DNA of 64,000 nucleotides from Isoetes taiwanensis (GCA_021234155.1 JAJEKV010000013.1:13807877-13871876), one strand, 5' to 3'. Shown: positions 1 through 10,213, numbered from the stretch's first letter. Translations and numbers: made by a program. The notes: a model not told the origin generated them from the sequence alone.

Positions 1-533
1 TGAGATGGCCTCTCCCATGACACGAAAGTCTTTCATGGACTTGCAGGCCTCTGGAAAGGATGGTACCTCTTTGATTTTTAAGATCTTCTTCACAAAGACT
101 TGTCCAATAACAGACTGGAGCACCTTGAGAATTTCTTCTTCCCTTAACCCAGGTGCACTCCTCAATGTAAAATCTTCAAGGGATCCTTTCTCAGGTTTCC
201 CTGCTTTCCTATAAGCTCTTCTGCTGTCCATTTGTTCCACATCTCATTCCATTTGTCCCACACATGTTCAGGACTGAACACTATGTGGTAGGAATTTGAT
301 GGGCCTTCCTTGGATTTCTTCTTCTTGGTGCCAATTTCCTCTTCCTCCTCTGCAACATCCTTCTTCTTTTGTATGATGACCTTGCTGATCATCTTAATCA
401 TTTTCTCGTAAGAGTTGTCTTTCTTCTCCCCCTGCTTCTTTCTTTTTGAAATTCGACGGCCAATCTCAATCCATTGATTTCTAGCTTGCCTCAATTGCAT
501 GGGATATGGTCTGAGATAAGAATATAAAACCAT
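1..533 (-). pseudogene. Unrecognised coding-like sequence in shifting frames
   Basis: The minus strand holds two overlapping coding-like stretches. One runs from an ATG at 533 to a stop at 162; it is basic and acidic by turns (KKKK and EEEEE tracts) and ends in a Trp-rich segment (WDKWNEMWNKW). The other, in a different frame, runs from an ATG at 231 off the window edge and reads as a plausible amphipathic protein (LREEEILKVLQSVIGQ). They may be one gene broken by a single-base shift near 165-230, or two exons. It lies downstream of the minus-strand gene at 1093-2517 and could be its 3' part. I do not recognise the family and assign no function. Confidence 0.35.
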
Positions 534-560
534 AAGTTAGTACCATATAGATCTCCATTT

Positions 561-2163
561 CGCGCGTAGCACGAATATGCCAAAGAGAGAAAGTAAAAAG
601 CTTACCCGCGCTATATGCGAGACTGCAGCCCAACATTGGTCAGTCTCGCGCGTAGCGCGAACTGCAGAATAAGAAACAAAGGCACTTACGAGTTGTATTG
701 TACCACCCTTGCAGTTGTGTTTGCACTTATTGTAGTCAGTGCAAGTTGAGGCGTGTAATGACTAAGGATTCGACATTGCTTGTAACTGAAGTGCTCCCTG
801 TACTCCTTGGCACCTATCTTATCCATTTTCTCTATAAGTGCCTTCGCTTGCCTCAACTAAGTGCTGCTCGTCAATGACAATGTAGCGCACTCCATGGGTA
901 TAGCTTGTCATTGACTGAGTCCCATGGTAGAACATCAGCTGGATTTGATACTGTAGTGGGATATTTAACCATGGACTTCTGTATCCTCAGGGCATGTTTG
1001 GGATCAAAGATCCTAGATATGAAAGATGCTCTAGGAGATCTTATCAGCTTGTTAATAGCTATCCTTTTTGTTACATCCAAACCAAGTGGATATTATTGCT
1101 TGAATTTCATAAGCTTGTCTACAGCATCAACCCTTGATTTCTTTTCAATATCTGTTTCTTTCACTGGCTTTGGCAAAGGTACTAGGGGCAAAGTTTCTGA
1201 CTCAAGTGCATCGCCACTACCACCAAAACCAGATATGTAGAAGCTTGAAGATGGTTTCTTCTGCAAACTTCGTCGGACTACAGATACTCCTTCACATACA
1301 AAACGAACTGTATGGTGTGAGCCTTCAATGGGCCAGCCATACTTTGTAACACCGTCTGCTGTCTTATCTGGCCTGAATCCATCTATACCTGCATTGTATT
1401 TGGAAATGCTGAGATTCTTCTTTACGGTCTTCTCTATTATGAAGACACAGATGTGGTCATCAAGCTCCTCGCATGAAAAGATCAACCCTAATTTTTTGAA
1501 GGCCGCGTCTTTGTTCTCCCTTGAATGTAGGACCATGTCATACTTTGAGCCTGCCCTGCTCACAGTAATATACCATTCAGACCCCTCACCAAAAACTGTC
1601 TCTGGCAAGTCCTGACTTAGCTCGCATGTTATGACTCTGCCCTCATCAATTAGCTTTATGCCAAGAGTTCGATCTATTTCCTCAGTCTCTTCTTGTACTA
1701 TCTTGGGGTCCTTCCTGGGTTTGTTTGATGGTGCAGAAGTTGATGTAACTAGTGCTCTTTTAGAAGCTGTAAATTAAATAATCAAGTTAGACATTGCTGA
1801 AGTATTTCTGTGTTAAGTAAGCAACTTGACCAACATCTCGCACATGGCGTGACAAGTCTATAAATTCTGAGAGCAATTTTTTAGGATTTGCGCGTAACGC
1901 GAGTCGAAGGATCCAGGACAGTAAGATAGATGGAATGTGACTTCTCGCGTGTAGCGCAAGAATTCACATTCCATCTCTCTTACCATCCTCGCGTCGACTA
2001 TGACCTCGACAACCCTATTCTTACGCTTACTAAGAGCGATAGAATCTGAACTTCTCGCGCTAAGAGCGAGAAATCCATAGACCGACGACACTCCACAGAA
2101 GGCTTAATCATAGAAACACATTAAAGAGAGTATGCTTTATAAAAAAAGAAAATCGTAGCGCAA
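561..2163. repeat. Dispersed CGCG-stem motif, about seven copies
   Basis: A GC-rich, partly self-complementary motif close to TCTCGCGCGTAGCGCGAA recurs at about 561-575, 605-622, 644-661, 1889-1903, 1941-1960, 2052-2072 and 2153-2163, in otherwise AT-rich DNA. The copy at 2052-2072 is a perfect hairpin (TTCTCGC, 7-nt loop, GCGAGAA). Most copies fall in the intron or the non-coding flank of the minus-strand gene here. The function is unknown; the copies could be remnants of a small inverted-repeat element or structured intronic RNA elements. Confidence 0.6.
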
Positions 2164-2517
2164 GGAAGCGTAACCCGCTTCCCTGTCTCTGATGATTACA
2201 ATTTAAGATTAAGATACTAGGAATTATAATCACAGAGCATTGCAGATTCACGTAAGACTGAGCAGAAAACACTGAACACATAATCAAACAAAGACTAAGC
2301 TGCAAACAAAGACAAGCCAAGAAGCATAGATGCAGGGTAACAGTAATCTAATCAAATCTAGGTTGCAGAGTGACAGAGCTAACCAAAGAGTCTCAGAGTT
2401 TCTAAATCTATTAATAAAGTTAAGCACACAGCAGAAAGTTTCTAAAACCTAATAAAAATAGAGTCACAGAGTTCCTCATCTATTAAAAACCCGAACATAC
2501 TAACCTTTAGTTGTCAT
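1093..2517 (-). CDS. Two-exon gene of unknown function, possibly truncated
   Basis: Exon 1 is tiny: the ATG at 2517 gives MTTK plus one base and ends at a GT donor (2504-2503). After a 738-bp intron, an ACAG acceptor (1770-1767) joins exon 2 in phase, so the protein begins MTTKASKRALVTSTSAPSNK. Exon 2 stays open to a TAA at 1095-1093, giving about 228 residues: a Ser/Pro/Lys-rich start, a long central region with mixed strands and helices, and a charged C-terminus. After the TAA the same frame stays open for about 74 more codons to 870, which suggests the stop is a recent nonsense change or that a splice site lies nearby. Coding-like sequence continues at 700-870 in another frame. I recognise no domain. 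The splice-phase match is the main support for a real gene. Confidence 0.5.
1928..1976. repeat. 13-bp perfect inverted repeat (hairpin) in intron
   Basis: AGATGGAATGTGA at 1928-1940 is the exact reverse complement of 1964-1976. The 23-nt loop carries one of the CGCG motifs. It lies inside the intron of the minus-strand gene at 1093-2517. Confidence 0.75.
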
Positions 2518-3108
2518 ATCGAAGTCTTGAAGCTCTAGAAACTGGAATTGAACTCTGTTGCAGCTCGAGAAGCTCGGGTGAATCTCGAGAAGCTCGAGAC
2601 GCTCAAATCGAGTTGGAATTGTTGTAAACAGGCCAGAAATGAAGTAGGATAGCTTTGAATGCAGGTAACGCTGGAGAAATTTGGATCGCTTGAGAGATCG
2701 CTCAAGAAGAGTGCGTCGGTTTCAGAAGGCAGTCGAAGCAAAACTTCTGGAAGAAATTAGGAATGAAAAAATGAGATTCAAAATAGATTGAAATTAGAAA
2801 ATGTGATTATTACACGGGTTGTACAAACAATTAATGAATAGACGTCCGCCATTGAAACCATGTACTACCCTTATCATTGTTTAGGAAAACAAGAAAATTA
2901 ATCCCGCCCGCAATTTAAAATTTAAAATCTTTTAGCCCGCCCGCGAATATCCCTTTTGTCCAACTACTTTTCAATCATTGGCCTGTACTAACCGTCTATT
3001 TTAAAAATACCTGTCATTTAATTTGTGTTCTTGGCCTCGCATTGGATCATAGAATTTGTGTTTCTCTAATGCGCCTAAGGAAATACAAGAACTGTGTTTT
3101 CATTACAG

Positions 3109-3560
3109 TGCTTTAATTCGAATTCGGGATGTCGCCAAGAAGGAAGCTTCTGAAGCGCTGGATCAGGCTGTCGAATCTCAGGTAGTTCTTCTATCAAGTG
3201 AGTGGATTGAGGCGCCATGACTTGTGCAACTTAATTAACAAAGCTTTGCAGGTCGAGGAAATGAGCAATCAAGCAGGAGAAATGAAATTTTCCATTGGAG
3301 AAGCATGCTTCTTGTTAGTAGAAAACAGGAAAGATGTTATTGGCAAGGGCATTGTTGATAACTTGGCACTAACTACAGCATGCCATGGAGTGCCCTTGGG
3401 ACCTGATTATATTAGAATTAGATTGACAGACTGCTTTGCTGCCACTCATCCATTACAAAGACTACATGCAAGAGCAGAAACACTTGGAGAATCAGTAGGG
3501 AGTTTCTTGGCTTGGCCAACAACACTACTCAGAGAGTTATGTACAAACCTTCTTGAATGA
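3109..3560 (+). pseudogene. Transposon-associated DUF8039-like domain fragment (CACTA/Ptta-type)
   Basis: A probable internal exon (3109-3181) follows a CATTACAG acceptor and encodes ALIRIRDVAKKEASEALDQA; it ends at CAG|GTAGTT. A second exon begins after TTTGCAG at 3250 in phase 0 and runs to a TGA at 3560. Its body has the layout of the domain that accompanies plant En/Spm (CACTA) and related Ptta transposases: a Cys-led strand (GEACFLLVENRKDVIGKG), then HGVPLGPDYIRIRL, then a terminal SVGSFLAWPTTLL. Upstream exons and the transposase catalytic region are not visible, so this is a fragment. The family call rests on the Cys-strand, HG-PLG and terminal WP pattern. Confidence 0.55.
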
Positions 3561-3680
3561 TGAAAATATTTGCTTGTTTTGCAAATAATGCAGACTAGAG
3601 AGCCTGAATGAATCCGATCTAAGGCGTGCTTGCTTGAAGACAGATTTTTGTTGCAGCATGTATGTGCTTGAGCAGATGGA

Positions 3681-4069
3681 TGGGGGCTAGCCAAAGTGCT
3701 GGCCCTCTTGAAAAATTTCCAATAAGCATTAGGATAGGCCTTCTTGTAACCCTGAAGAAGAGCTTCAACCTGATATGGCAATAGCTGCAGAATGCGCCTA
3801 TGGAAAAATTGATGAGTTCGATATGAAGATAAACCTATTATTCACTGCGTGATGTTTGTGTAGAAACGAAAGTGGAGCTTGAAGACTTTGATAAACTTTG
3901 ATGCCAGGTAACCTGTGAGAACAATATTGGGGGCTGGCCAAAGTGCTGGCCCTCAGTTAACAAATAGCTCTGGAATAGAATAGCTCTGCACTGGTTGGAG
4001 CTTACTAGACAGGTGCTACAATGGATCACAACAAGGACTTAAAGGAGGCTAGCTGAGTGCTGGACCTCT
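3681..4069. repeat. 26-bp motif (GGGGGCTAGCCAAAGTGCTG), three copies
   Basis: Copies lie at about 3681-3706, 3929-3954 and 4044-4069; the first two differ at one position and the third is more diverged. Each starts with GGGC or GGCT and ends with GGCC, so it can pair with itself. No coding role is seen; it belongs to the repeat-rich flank of the DUF8039-like fragment. Confidence 0.6.
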
Positions 4070-4100
4070 ATAATTGGAAGAAGAAAGCTTACAGATAAAG

Positions 4101-4447
4101 CTTCTGAGATTTGTTGATGCAGATAGTGACATACTGTCTCTAGAGGAAATATTTTTGGGTGTGCCAAAAGGCACAAAATTTCTGATAAACCAAGACAAAG
4201 CAGAAGATATAAAGAACCAATCATGATTTTTCTGACAATATTTTTGCAGGAGATAGAAGAAAAAATCTCACGGAGAAATCTTCTGAAGATTTGTTGATGC
4301 AAATGGTGACGTATTGCCTCTAGAGGAAATATTTTTGGGTGTGCCAAATGACACAAAATTTTTGATAAACCAATATAAAGCAGAAGATAACAAAGAACCA
4401 ATCATGATTTTTCTGACAATATTTTTGCAGGAGATAGAAGAATAGGA
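4101..4447. repeat. Tandem duplication, ~180-bp period
   Basis: Two adjacent copies (about 4101-4265 and 4281-4447) share long identical blocks such as CTCTAGAGGAAATATTTTTG and the same end (GCAGGAGATAGAAGAA). On the plus strand both open with RFVDA and contain LEEIFLGVP and TKFLINQ, so the unit looks like a duplicated exon of an unknown gene. Copy 1 has lost one base relative to copy 2 in the middle, which shifts its frame. Confidence 0.7.
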
Positions 4448-5071
4448 TCAAATACTTGATTTTCTTGATATTTTTGCAGAGAGGAGTGCTGTCACTACCC
4501 CAGAAATCCTTGGCTGTAAACTGTGCTTGCAGCACCTTAAAATCAGAGTCTTGAGAATAGAGTAACAAAATGAAATTGATCACCTGGCAGAATCATCAGT
4601 TACAAAGGCCTCCAGGCAGATACATAAATCGACCTGGTTGGACAAACAAGGGAAATATAAAAGGTGAAGAATATTGTACAAGAATTTTTTTAAAGCGGAG
4701 AAGCATGAGAGCAGCAAGACAACAGCACACATGAAGGCTAAAGAAAGTGATCACGAGCGAACCCGGCGTTCTTGGCATACACCATGTAGCAGCAGTCTAT
4801 GACTGCCAGATGCGACAAAGCTGCTATGCTCATGACCACAAAATAAGAACAAGAGAGACAAATATGTACAAAGAGTGAAGGAAATGTGTGCCAAATGAGG
4901 CTCTCCAAACTTGAGATAAAACCTGAGTACATCTGAAGAGGCTCTAGTCTAATATCGTGTAGACCACAAATCTGAGCCCTACATAGAATGCCATTGCATA
5001 GAGGACACTTGAACTGACTAAAAAGCCCATCGGGAGATGAACAGATGAAAGATTTTTAGCTTCTTCCAAAG
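4448..5071. other. Non-coding, no feature seen
   Basis: AT-rich sequence with only short open frames on either strand and no splice-consistent exon chain. I see nothing I can name. Confidence 0.4.
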
Positions 5072-5140
5072 TGTTGCGTCTGAGATGTTTTAGAGTCTTG
5101 GAATTTAAAAATAAAGCTTATAAACTCTTCAGACGCAACA
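5072..5140. repeat. 12-bp perfect inverted repeat
   Basis: TGTTGCGTCTGA (5072-5083) and TCAGACGCAACA (5129-5140) are exact reverse complements separated by 45 bp. The spacer is AT-rich. It could be the remnant of a very small inverted-repeat element; no target-site duplication is evident. Confidence 0.6.
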
Positions 5141-5570
5141 TACCATGCATGTGCATTTTTTTTTTTTATGAATAAGGATTCAGCCGACACGCATTAAAAG
5201 GTTAATGTAGAGACTTGAAACAGATGGAAGAAGAATTTTGTGGAAGGCGATAGGATAGCTGAGCATGGAAATTCAGGTTCAATGAAACTGAGATCTCACA
5301 CTTTAGGAGCAGATAGCATCAAAAAGCTGAGACTATGCCACAGAGATCGAAGAAGACCACACAAAGGACAAGAGGGAATGTATTGAAGCTGCCCTCCATT
5401 CTGGCCAAGATGGATATTGATATTGTTGTAGAAGAGCTGATTGGTAAGCATGTATCATGCTCTTCTTTCTGGCATATTTAGAAGAATAATCATTTGGAGG
5501 TTGCCATGTATAGTGATCAAAGAGAAGCTAGCTAAAATACAAGATTCATTGGAAAGAAGAGGGCTAGCAT

Positions 5571-5816
5571 GAGAAAGGAAGGCTCATATATTTGCACAGC
5601 TATCTTGCAAAAGCCTTTATTGGTCTTGACGGAGCACTGTTGCATCATGCATCGGACCAAGCTCTTACAATCATCCATGATAAAATGGACCAGGATAAGA
5701 CTATAGTGCCTAGGTTTGAAAGGTTAGCCAAGTCAATATGGAGAGAGGAGCGTCTGAAGATTAGTGTCAGGGGTGCTTTGATACATGGCCATGGGGTAGG
5801 AGCACCTTTCCCCTGA
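5571..5816 (+). other. Unrecognised open frame, possible exon
   Basis: From a possible acceptor (GCTAG before 5571) an open frame runs to a TGA at 5814-5816 and reads as a plausible globular protein: AKAFIGLDGALLHHASDQAL, then a charged segment with FERLAKSIWREERLK. No ATG is in frame at its start. It may be a 3' exon of the gene debris at 3.1-4.4 kb or part of a transposable element. No family recognised. Confidence 0.3.
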
Positions 5817-5876
5817 TGCCTATGCGCTCTTGGATTGCCAGGAACTCTTCTTTTCACGGCAATTCCCTCGCGGCCA

Positions 5877-7499
5877 TCATCTGTCTGATGCTGGAGTAAG
5901 CCTCAAATTCCGATGACGGGTGTATGTTCTGGCTTCCCTTATGCTGATGGGGAAGTCCTGAGTTTCTCTGTCGATGAAGTTGTCGAGATCAGGGTCTTGT
6001 CGTAGGAGATGCAGAATTTCATCTACTCTGTAGCCCCTGTCTCGGCACTCTGGGAGATTTTTAATATCATGGAGGCTTAAGTATGCCTCTCCTTCTATGA
6101 ACACTGGGGTCAAGCTTGTAATTCCTTGCCCAAGTGGTGGGGCTCTTCTTGTTGCTTGGAGTCCTTCTTCAAAACTTTGGAGCTGCTGCTCTGCCTGCTG
6201 CCTCTCCTCTGCTAGGTCGATGTCTTCTGAATCCGACCCGTGTCCTTCTTCTTCTTCCCCCTCCTGGTAATCAAGGCGCATCTGCTCCTCTTCTGCTGGT
6301 GCCATGCAACGAAAATTTTAGTGGCCCCGGCGGGCCATTTGGCCACAAATTATAGGTTCAGGCAAAATGTGATGGCCGGCTTGAGTAGGATGCCTACGGA
6401 CTACCTGTAGATTCGCCATTTCGTGGCACTTTATTGCCTATTACAACATTAGAATGGCCAATTAGATGTTTGCTAATTGGAGCGGTATCGACTTTGTGGC
6501 CAATTTAGTCCCAAGTGAGAACTAGATATGCTTATGGAATGGCCATTTAGGTCACTTGGCCAAATCATGTAATGTCTTAAGTTCGCCAAATCTTAACTCA
6601 TTAAGAGGCCCCCTCAGAAATTCGTCACTTATGGGGGGCCAACATTATTACAAATTTTTATTCCTAAATATATCTATCAACTAAGATTAATCCCGCTCTT
6701 TTGGAAAATCAAATGTCGAGGCACTTTTCAATCCTCTTTACGAAGACTCCAGCATCCGATTTCCTATTCTTCCTACCAGCAATCTGTGCCTTATTGAAAT
6801 ACATAGGGTATGAATTCAAATTCATACATGTAACTTAAACACGTTTATATAGGGTAGCGACTTCTTTATGTTTGGGCAACTAGCTCTATATTTAATAAGA
6901 ATCTAGCTAAAATACGCCATTTGAGCTACATATTATTAGATATTTGGTTGAAAAATCGCCAATTGGGTTGCAGCCACGTTAGGAAAAAAATAGGAAAAAT
7001 GGCCAGTTTAGGCTACACTTTTGGGGGCATGTTTTACAAGGAATGGCCAATTCCTTATACTTATACAAAATTATAGGCCCCTTAAAATTTTCCCTGGTGC
7101 CATGGCCATGGGTTCAACTTCTAAGGGCTGCACTGAGGGTTCTCCTATCTGGGTTTGGCCTCTTTGAGATAGATAAATAGCTACTGCTGCTGTATAAGAA
7201 AAGTACCTCTTCCTATTGACAGAGATAGACATATAATTGGATAGGCGAACTGCTTTGTTCTCTAGGTACTTATCTATGTTTGAAATGTCCTGCAGGGCTG
7301 ACTTAAGGGCCATGCTGGGGGCAAAATATCCTATGCAAGGTGGGAGCTCTATCAAAGACGGTCCTATCCTGGCATGGAACTCATTGATGGTGGTTTCCAC
7401 ATCAAGCTCCTTCTGGAAGACCGCGAAGACAGAGTTGATGTCATCTTCGGCCACATGAGCTGTGGCATTGTACCATCGCCTAAATGCAGGGGTTGCCAT
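5877..7499 (-). pseudogene. Locus A accessory ORF: ~275-residue acidic protein split by a Mutator-like insertion
   Basis: The minus-strand ORF starts at ATG 7499 (MATPAFRRWYNATAHVAEDD) and runs as a helix-rich domain to about 7100. A foreign 787-bp segment (6307-7093) interrupts it. The frame resumes beyond the insertion at 6305 with an acidic stretch (GEEEEGHGSDSEDIDL), a Gln/Glu-rich likely coiled coil, and a C-terminal domain containing FIEGEAYLSLHDI, ending at 5877. The two halves meet at the duplicated CTGGTGCCATG target site in the same reading frame, so before the insertion they were one protein. The ORF lies ~290 bp downstream of a three-copy palindrome array and ~110 bp downstream of a TATA box, and follows the H3-like locus on the same strand. 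I recognise no known family; the context suggests an accessory gene of the same mobile element. Confidence 0.55.
6307..7093. mobile_element. Non-autonomous Mutator-like element, 787 bp
   Basis: The segment is flanked by an 11-bp direct repeat CTGGTGCCATG (6296-6306 and 7094-7104), in the 9-11 bp range typical of Mutator-like transposons. Its ends are imperfect terminal inverted repeats built on GAAAATTTTA followed by G/C-rich sequence: left CAACGAAAATTTTAGTGG, right end reverse-complemented GGAAAATTTTAAGGGGCC. The interior is AT-rich with no transposase. It split the acidic ORF of locus A. Two similar elements lie at 29684-30376 and 36192-36914. Confidence 0.7.
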
Positions 7500-7607
7500 G
7501 GTTTATGAGTAGCGGGGATATCAAACAGATAGGCAAGCGCCTTAGGGGTCTGGAAAATCGGCTTGGAGTGAGGAGCAAAGGTGTAGGATGCAAATGAGGG
7601 TTGTGGT

Positions 7608-7616
7608 CTACTTATA
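7608..7616 (-). promoter_or_regulatory. TATA box (TATAAGTAG) of the locus A accessory ORF
   Basis: On the minus strand CCTATAAGTAG lies ~113 nt before the ATG at 7499, followed by CTCATTTGCATCC, a plausible initiator region. Locus B has the same order (CCTATAAATAG, then CTCATTTG, then the ATG ~105 nt on). That shared layout supports a real promoter. Confidence 0.55.
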
Positions 7617-7791
7617 GGCAAATACCCTAATTTTGGAAAATTTTAGGAACTTGGGAAAAAACCTATGATTCTAAGGTATTACTATGCAAAAGATAGGTTA
7701 ATCATGAAGGAATGCATCCTAAGGTTCCTATTGCAACAAATTCCATCTAATTTGGAGAAAGTATGGACAAGTTAGGGCAATTTTAGTGTGA

Positions 7792-8272
7792 CCACTCACA
7801 CAGTGCGCCAGGGTCAAATCGGTTTGCAAACGGATTTGGTCTGGGCGCACTCTGTGAGGGGTGGGGCCTTGTTTGGGTTGAAAATGATGCCAAACATGCA
7901 AACTAAGGATAGAATCCTGCATATCTCGTCAAGATAGGTCGGATTGAGCCCTTACTTGCCTCATTTGGACAAGTTTTGACCTAGTTTTGGGGTCGACCAC
8001 TCACACAGTGCGCCAGGGTCAAATCGGTTTGCAAACGGATTTGGTCTGGGCACACTCTGTGAGGGGTGGGGCTCCATTTGGGTTTGGGTTGGCCAAATTC
8101 TACAAACTAGGGGTCGAATCCTACTAATTAAGATGAGTGAGTCGAATGGTATACTTACTTTCTGCATTTGGACAACGTTTGGCATCAAACCAAGCTCGAC
8201 CACTCACACAGTGCGCCAGGGTCAAATCGGTTTGCAAACGGATTTGGTCTGGGCGCACTCTATGAGGGGTGG
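7792..8272. repeat. Array of three ~74-bp imperfect palindromes (locus A)
   Basis: Near-identical units lie at 7792-7865, 7997-8069 and 8200-8272 (start-to-start 205 and 203 bp). Each has a left arm beginning CCACTCACACAGTGCGCCAG, a centre around GGTTTGCAAACGG (TTTGCAAA is itself palindromic), and a right arm ending GCGCACTCTGTGAGGGGTGG, so the arms are mutual reverse complements with a few bulges. The ~130-bp spacers are only loosely alike, so the palindromes are the conserved part. The array lies between the H3-like gene and the promoter of the accessory ORF. The same unit recurs twice in locus B at 33.9-34.2 kb. A protein-binding operator, replication or insulator element, or a structured RNA leader are all possible. 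Confidence 0.9.
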
Positions 8273-8411
8273 GGCCAAAAACACTTAGTTTTGCTCCAAA
8301 TTTGTTAATTCCAACTGCAGAACTTAGTAATACACCCTACTCACACATGATTTAACACATTAATTCATCCAAATTATAAATTTGTATTTACAAAAATTAT
8401 TTACAACAGTC

Positions 8412-9027
8412 TTAATAGGGCTCCTTCTTTATGTATTTGGCTAGCCTCATGTCCTTGGGCATGCACGTCACTCTTTTGGCATGCATTGCACACGTTACTG
8501 AGTCTTCAAGTGTTGGACTATGTGCTGCTCTGCTGCCTCCTGGAGCGCTAGTAACATGTCGTCCGTGACCCGCTTGGACTTGTCGAATTCTTGCAAAATT
8601 TCCCGTGTCAGCCTTGCGAAAGGAGCTCTGGGGATGAGCAAGCCATAGCTCCTCTGGAAATGTCTGACCTCCCGAGCAACTCTGGAAAAACGTGAGTCGG
8701 CCCTTCTCTTCACTGGCTTCTTCGGGGGAGCTGGTCTCTCAGGTGGCGGCTTCAGAGTGTTCTTCTTGGTCGGCCGGCCTCCTTCGACAAAAGTGACCTT
8801 GTGCTCTTCGTAATATTTAGAGTATTCTTCGTACACTCTTTCAGCTTCTTTCTGTACTCAAGCTCGTGCTTGAGTACATATGACTCCTTCTGCAGCCTCG
8901 GCTTCTTCTTGCTGTCGCTCGGGTGCTTTGGAGACGGCCATCTGGGGTATGGGGGTGCCCTTGCTACTCCATCTTCTTCCTCTCGCTCTGTATTGGAGGG
9001 TCCCGAGCCCCCAGTTGGGTCAGGCAC
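8412..9027 (-). pseudogene. Divergent histone H3-like protein with long tail (locus A), two frameshifts
   Basis: On the minus strand three frames together give a complete H3 histone fold. The first part (GTG near 9027 to ~8860) is a Pro/Glu/Lys-rich tail; after a one-base shift the frame continues with a Lys/Pro-rich linker (PPERPAPPKKPVKRRADSRF) and then the alphaN-alpha1-L1-alpha2 region: REVRHFQRSYGLLIPRAPF, LTREILQEF, LLALQEAAEQHIV. A second one-base shift near 8510 puts the last part in another frame: L2 and alpha3 read HAKRVTCMPKDMRLAKYI, closely matching canonical H3 HAKRVTIMPKDIQLARRI, and end at a TAA (8414-8412). Loop 1 has the same length as canonical H3, unlike most CENH3 proteins. 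The unusual points are the long non-H3 N-terminal extension, strong divergence in alpha1, and position beside the palindrome array. The copy is inactive as read. Confidence 0.8.
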
Positions 9028-9317
9028 CCTAGTTCCCTCATCTGACTATCGGATGAGAACGGAGGCTTTTTTTTTATTGAAGGCTATGTATATCTCACTA
9101 TATATATTCTTATAGAGGGCTGCCTGACACTGATAATTGGGCCATCTGGACCCTCTGAATATCCACGTGGCATATTGGACAGCTCTGATCGGTTGATTAT
9201 TTTCAAATGGGTACGTGCTTGCTCGCGATTCCGGAGGGGCCGAGCTTGCTTTCAGCAAGGGCAAAGGAATGATTTTTGAGGGATCTGCTCCAAACTTTCT
9301 GCCATTTGAAGACGGCG
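9028..9317. other. Junction between locus A and the glycosyltransferase pseudogene
   Basis: Minus-strand sequence at 9050-9066 reads AAGCCTCCGTTCTCATC, matching with one mismatch the 3' end of the locus B ORF (33151-33167), so locus A homology seems to extend to about 9066. Beyond it lie an A-run and TATATATA-rich sequence, then no feature until the glycosyltransferase homology starts. This is probably the 5' breakpoint of the locus A fragment. Confidence 0.35.
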
Positions 9318-10213
9318 GGAATTGGCGATGAAGGTTCAAAGCTCAATCTTTTGCTTCTGTGTTTCCCAACACAGGGCCATCTAGCTCCCATGATCTCCCT
9401 TGCTCGAAAATTGCTCAGCCATGGAATTTCAATTACCTTAGCCGTAAATCAATCCTTCAAGGATCGCCTGCTCCAATCATATGGCACTTCTTTTCAAATT
9501 AAAGGCTATGCCGATCCATTTCATGGGCCAGTTTCTGACCCCCAAGTTCTCGCTTTTATCAGATCCGATAAAAAATCCTTGCGCATTTCAGTGTCGAAAC
9601 GGTTGCATCGCCTTTTTGAAACCAGCAATCGACCATGTTGCATAGTTTTTGATCCATGTTTAGATTTTTAGATTGGGCGCCGGATTTGGCTCTTGATTTG
9701 GGCGTTTACTCTGCCGCATTTTGGACTGCCTCTCCGGCGTCCTTGGCTTTGTATGACCATCTTCTTCGCCTAATTGACGAAGGATCTCTTCCTGTTAAAA
9801 CCCAAGGTAAAATGGCTGCTTCTACTTGGCGAATTGTGTCTTAGAATTTGTGGGTTATTCAGATATTTGTGTGTGCAGTTGATGCGGATAAGGAAATCAC
9901 TTGGATGCCGGGATTTCCCCCATCAAAATCTCGAATTTTCCAGCGGATTTTAGCCATCTCTTCTGCCGTTCAGAGAGTTTCACAGGCTAAAAAGGCAGAT
10001 TGGCTTCTGTTTAATTCCTTTGACGAATCAGACAGAGATATAGTGTCCTATTTTCCAAAGGGCCTAGCAGTAGGCCCCTTAATTTTGACCTCCGATCAGG
10101 CGGTTCAGCCATTTTGGAAAGAAGACAAATCATGTATAAAATGGTTGAATTCGAAACCCCCTTCTTCTGTGATTTACGTTTCCTTCGGTAGTGCTGCGGT
10201 ATTATCTGCGGAG

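Noticed and set aside
7792-8272. CRISPR array
   Set aside because: Units are long palindromes with ~130-bp related spacers in a plant nuclear context.
8412-9027. Centromeric histone CENH3
   Set aside because: Loop 1 has canonical H3 length and alpha3 keeps the canonical HAKRVT-MPKD pattern; CENH3 usually has a longer loop 1.
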